Source: a bacterium (GTDB taxonomy: Bacteria > Spirochaetota > JAHITG01). From it: a stretch of 5,792 nucleotides of DNA. The notes below the pieces were generated by a model. It had not been told where the DNA came from, ran no database searches, and saw nothing but the letters and a program-made list of their open reading frames with translations. This document shows, piece after piece, positions 3,783 through 5,792 of this stretch. A program made the translations under genes and the position numbers. The DNA is taken from assembly GCA_028711675.1 (NCBI GenBank), contig JAQTRT010000203.1, forward strand, positions 1 to 5,792. The letters run 5' to 3'. Each line of letters opens with the position of its first letter. Positions within the stretch are counted from its first letter, which is position 1.

Positions 3783-5792
3783 ATGACGCCCATTGCCGAG
3801 ATATTCAACCTTCATAATTATGAATGGAGTTTCTGGAGCCTTCCCCCGCTCATAGCCAGTATTTATTTCATCACCCTGGGCCTTTTCGTCTTTTTCAAGA
3901 ACAAGGGGTCCAGGGTCAATTTCGCGTTCTTTTTACTGGCCTTTTTCTGTTTTATCTGGCTTTTCAGCTATGCCGTTGCTTTTTCAACCCGGGATTATAC
4001 GGTGGCTTATTTCTGGTGCAAGAATGCTTATTTCGGGATCAATTTCATTGCTGTTACCATGTTCTATTATATCATCGTGCTCCTGGATCTGAAGAAATAC
4101 AAGACATGGATCAGGGTCTTTTACCTGGTCATGATCGCTTTTTTCCCTGTCACCAGGACCAAATATTTTCTAGGGGGCGTCATCCAGTGGCCGTGGGGGT
4201 ATTATCCCTACCGGACCAATATCATTTATGACCTTTTTATCCTGAGCTTCTGCTTGTATTATTTTACCGGTTTGTACCAGCTTTATAAGGCTTATAAGAA
4301 CGAATCCTCTTCCATCCGCAAGACCCAGCTGAAATTTCTCTTCATCGCCTTTTTTGTCATTACTTTTGCTTTTGTGGATTTTGTGGCTAAATATAAACTT
4401 GAGGTCTATCCCTGGGGGTATATCCCTGTAGCTATTTATCTCTCCATCCTTTCATATACGATCGTCCGTTACCGTTTCATGGAAATCGAGACCGTTGTCC
4501 ACCGCACTTTTCTCTGGATCCTCACCATTCTCTTTCTGGTCCTTCCCCTGGGCCTGGTATACGGTTTTCTCATCAGGTCCATGTTCAACCGCGGTTTTTT
4601 CCCGGTGGCAGCGCTTGTTTCGGTCACTCTCATCCTTTTCCTGATCTATTATAAGAAGCTGAAACCGGGTATCGACCGTTTTTTCCGGAGAAGGAAGTAC
4701 GATTATTACGAGGAGCTTTCGAGCCTTCCTTCCAGGATCGGCGGTTCTCTGGACATTAATCTTTTTAAGGAAAAGCTCATCAGGGAGCTGAAAGAACTGC
4801 TTTATATCCGCAACAGCCTTTTCCTTATCAAACAGACGGACAGCGAGGACTTTGAGGAAATTTATTCTACAGGATATAACCAGACGGATCAGGGCCTGGG
4901 CCTGGCCAAGGATGAAAAGCTGCTCCTCTCCTGCAAAGAGGGTGTGGTGATCTGGATCAGACAGAATCTGAAAGTCCTGGAAAAGGAACAGATCGAGGTC
5001 GATCCGCAGTTCAAGGATATCAGTGGACCGGCCCTCCGGTTCTTTAATATGGCCGGTCTTGAGCTGCTGATCCCTTTGACCATGGGGCAGCAGGTGATCG
5101 CGCTTCTGTGCCTGGGTAAAAAAGAGAATCTCCAGTCTTATACTATCAAAGATATTGAGCTGCTGGAGAATCTGGGGAGACAACTGGGCATTACCGTGGA
5201 CAATGCGCTTCATCACAAGGACATTGTGGACAAGGAGAGGCTGGCAGAGGAAATGCGGCTGGGCCGTGAGATCCAGCGTACCCTGCTCCCTCAGAGGATC
5301 CCGGCCATCGCGGGCCTCAGCATCATAGGCTTCATGCAGCCGGCCAGGGAGATCGGCGGAGATTACTATGATTTTATCGAGACCAGTCAGGAGGAAAGTG
5401 AGAAGAAGAACGTAAGTCTGGACATCGCCATTGGGGATGTCGCGGGAAAGGGGGTCAGTGCCGGGCTTCTCATGGCCATGGCCAAGACCGCGATCTATAC
5501 CATATCCCAGGAGCCGATCAGTACCAGGGATATCCTGATCCAGACCAACCAGGTCCTGAACAAGCATATCATCGGAGACAGGTTCATGACCATGCTTTAT
5601 CTCCGCTGGCAGGCGGAAAAAAAGAGGATCCTGTACAGCGGCGCCGGTCATGAGAGTATCATCATTTATCGCAGCCTGGAAAAAAGGACGGACAATTCCC
5701 CTGCAAAGGACAACGTTGAGGTTATTCCCAGCGGAGGCATCATCCTGGGCATTATTCCTGATATCCGTGAGCATATCGAAGAGAAGGAACTG
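3783..5792 (+). CDS. Membrane-anchored SpoIIE/RsbU-type PP2C phosphatase with GAF domain (3' end outside window)
   Basis: The frame is open from ATG 3783 (in-frame stop TAA at 3756-3758) to the right edge, 670 codons with no stop. Residues 1-290 hold about nine hydrophobic segments (near 21-39, 46-66, 84-102, 110-124, 148-168, 182-202, 211-229, 243-264, 272-290). They resemble the 7TM sensor region found ahead of some histidine kinases, including SIRKTQLKFLFIAF and VRYRFMEIE. Residues about 320-478 form a GAF domain ending in YTIKDIELLENLGRQLG. The SpoIIE-type phosphatase domain starts near 485: EMRLGREIQRTLLP (490-503), GGDYYDF (525-531), GDVAGKG (551-557), DRFMTMLYLRW (599-609), GAGHES (620-625) and GGIILGI (651-657). 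Asp527 and Asp552 are the expected metal ligands; the last acidic ligands lie beyond the window. Such enzymes usually dephosphorylate an anti-sigma-factor antagonist in partner switching; the partner is not visible here. No Shine-Dalgarno site precedes the ATG. Confidence 0.93.
   Translation, partial: MTPIAEIFNLHNYEWSFWSLPPLIASIYFITLGLFVFFKNKGSRVNFAFFLLAFFCFIWLFSYAVAFSTRDYTVAYFWCKNAYFGINFIAVTMFYYIIVLLDLKKYKTWIRVFYLVMIAFFPVTRTKYFLGGVIQWPWGYYPYRTNIIYDLFILSFCLYYFTGLYQLYKAYKNESSSIRKTQLKFLFIAFFVITFAFVDFVAKYKLEVYPWGYIPVAIYLSILSYTIVRYRFMEIETVVHRTFLWILTILFLVLPLGLVYGFLIRSMFNRGFFPVAALVSVTLILFLIYYKKLKPGIDRFFRRRKYDYYEELSSLPSRIGGSLDINLFKEKLIRELKELLYIRNSLFLIKQTDSEDFEEIYSTGYNQTDQGLGLAKDEKLLLSCKEGVVIWIRQNLKVLEKEQIEVDPQFKDISGPALRFFNMAGLELLIPLTMGQQVIALLCLGKKENLQSYTIKDIELLENLGRQLGITVDNALHHKDIVDKERLAEEMRLGREIQRTLLPQRIPAIAGLSIIGFMQPAREIGGDYYDFIETSQEESEKKNVSLDIAIGDVAGKGVSAGLLMAMAKTAIYTISQEPISTRDILIQTNQVLNKHIIGDRFMTMLYLRWQAEKKRILYSGAGHESIIIYRSLEKRTDNSPAKDNVEVIPSGGIILGIIPDIREHIEEKEL

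Noticed and set aside
4452..5774. Open reading frame of 440 codons on the minus strand
   Set aside because: It lies wholly antisense to the plus-strand phosphatase frame, whose transmembrane, GAF and SpoIIE motifs are clear. The antisense product has no recognisable domain and looks like a codon-bias shadow.

Overview
The window reads as a slice of a diderm (outer-membrane-bearing) bacterial chromosome of middling GC. The evidence for a diderm is a secreted protein with an OmpA-type peptidoglycan-binding domain. The N-terminal region of that protein and the small secreted protein behind it resemble, from memory, families found in spirochaetes. A spirochaete or a neighbouring candidate lineage is therefore my best guess, held loosely. 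No rRNA, tRNA, CRISPR array or transposase gene is visible.

Layout. (1) Positions 1-650, plus strand: the 3' end of a surface-type protein, with the end of a right-handed beta-helix repeat region followed by a DUF11-like beta-sandwich domain. (2) Positions 656-3551, minus strand: a compact three-gene cluster transcribed leftwards in the order OmpA-family protein, 215-residue exported protein of unknown function, MscS-type mechanosensitive channel. The first two genes are 2 bp apart. The third follows a 50-bp gap that holds a perfect 12-bp palindrome. The channel gene converges on the beta-helix gene, with only 5 bp between their stop codons. (3) Positions 3552-3782: a divergent intergenic region dominated by a 142-bp element (3590-3731). 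It has perfect 27-bp inverted ends and two internal hairpins that are inverted, covarying copies of one module. It looks like a non-autonomous REP/BIME- or MITE-like repeat. (4) Positions 3783-5792, plus strand: a large open frame running off the right edge, at least 670 codons. It encodes a membrane-anchored SpoIIE/RsbU-type PP2C phosphatase with about nine membrane segments, a GAF domain and the start of the phosphatase domain.

How the parts may fit. The leftward cluster would build or protect the envelope: a peptidoglycan tether, an unknown secreted partner and an osmotic safety valve. The divergent gene is a membrane sensor whose output domain usually dephosphorylates an anti-sigma-factor antagonist in a partner-switching pathway. 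Control of the envelope cluster by that sensor is an inference from gene layout only.

The least ordinary feature is the structured repeat between the two divergent units. It adjoins a near-consensus promoter that would place the phosphatase start codon at or within a base or two of the mRNA 5' end.
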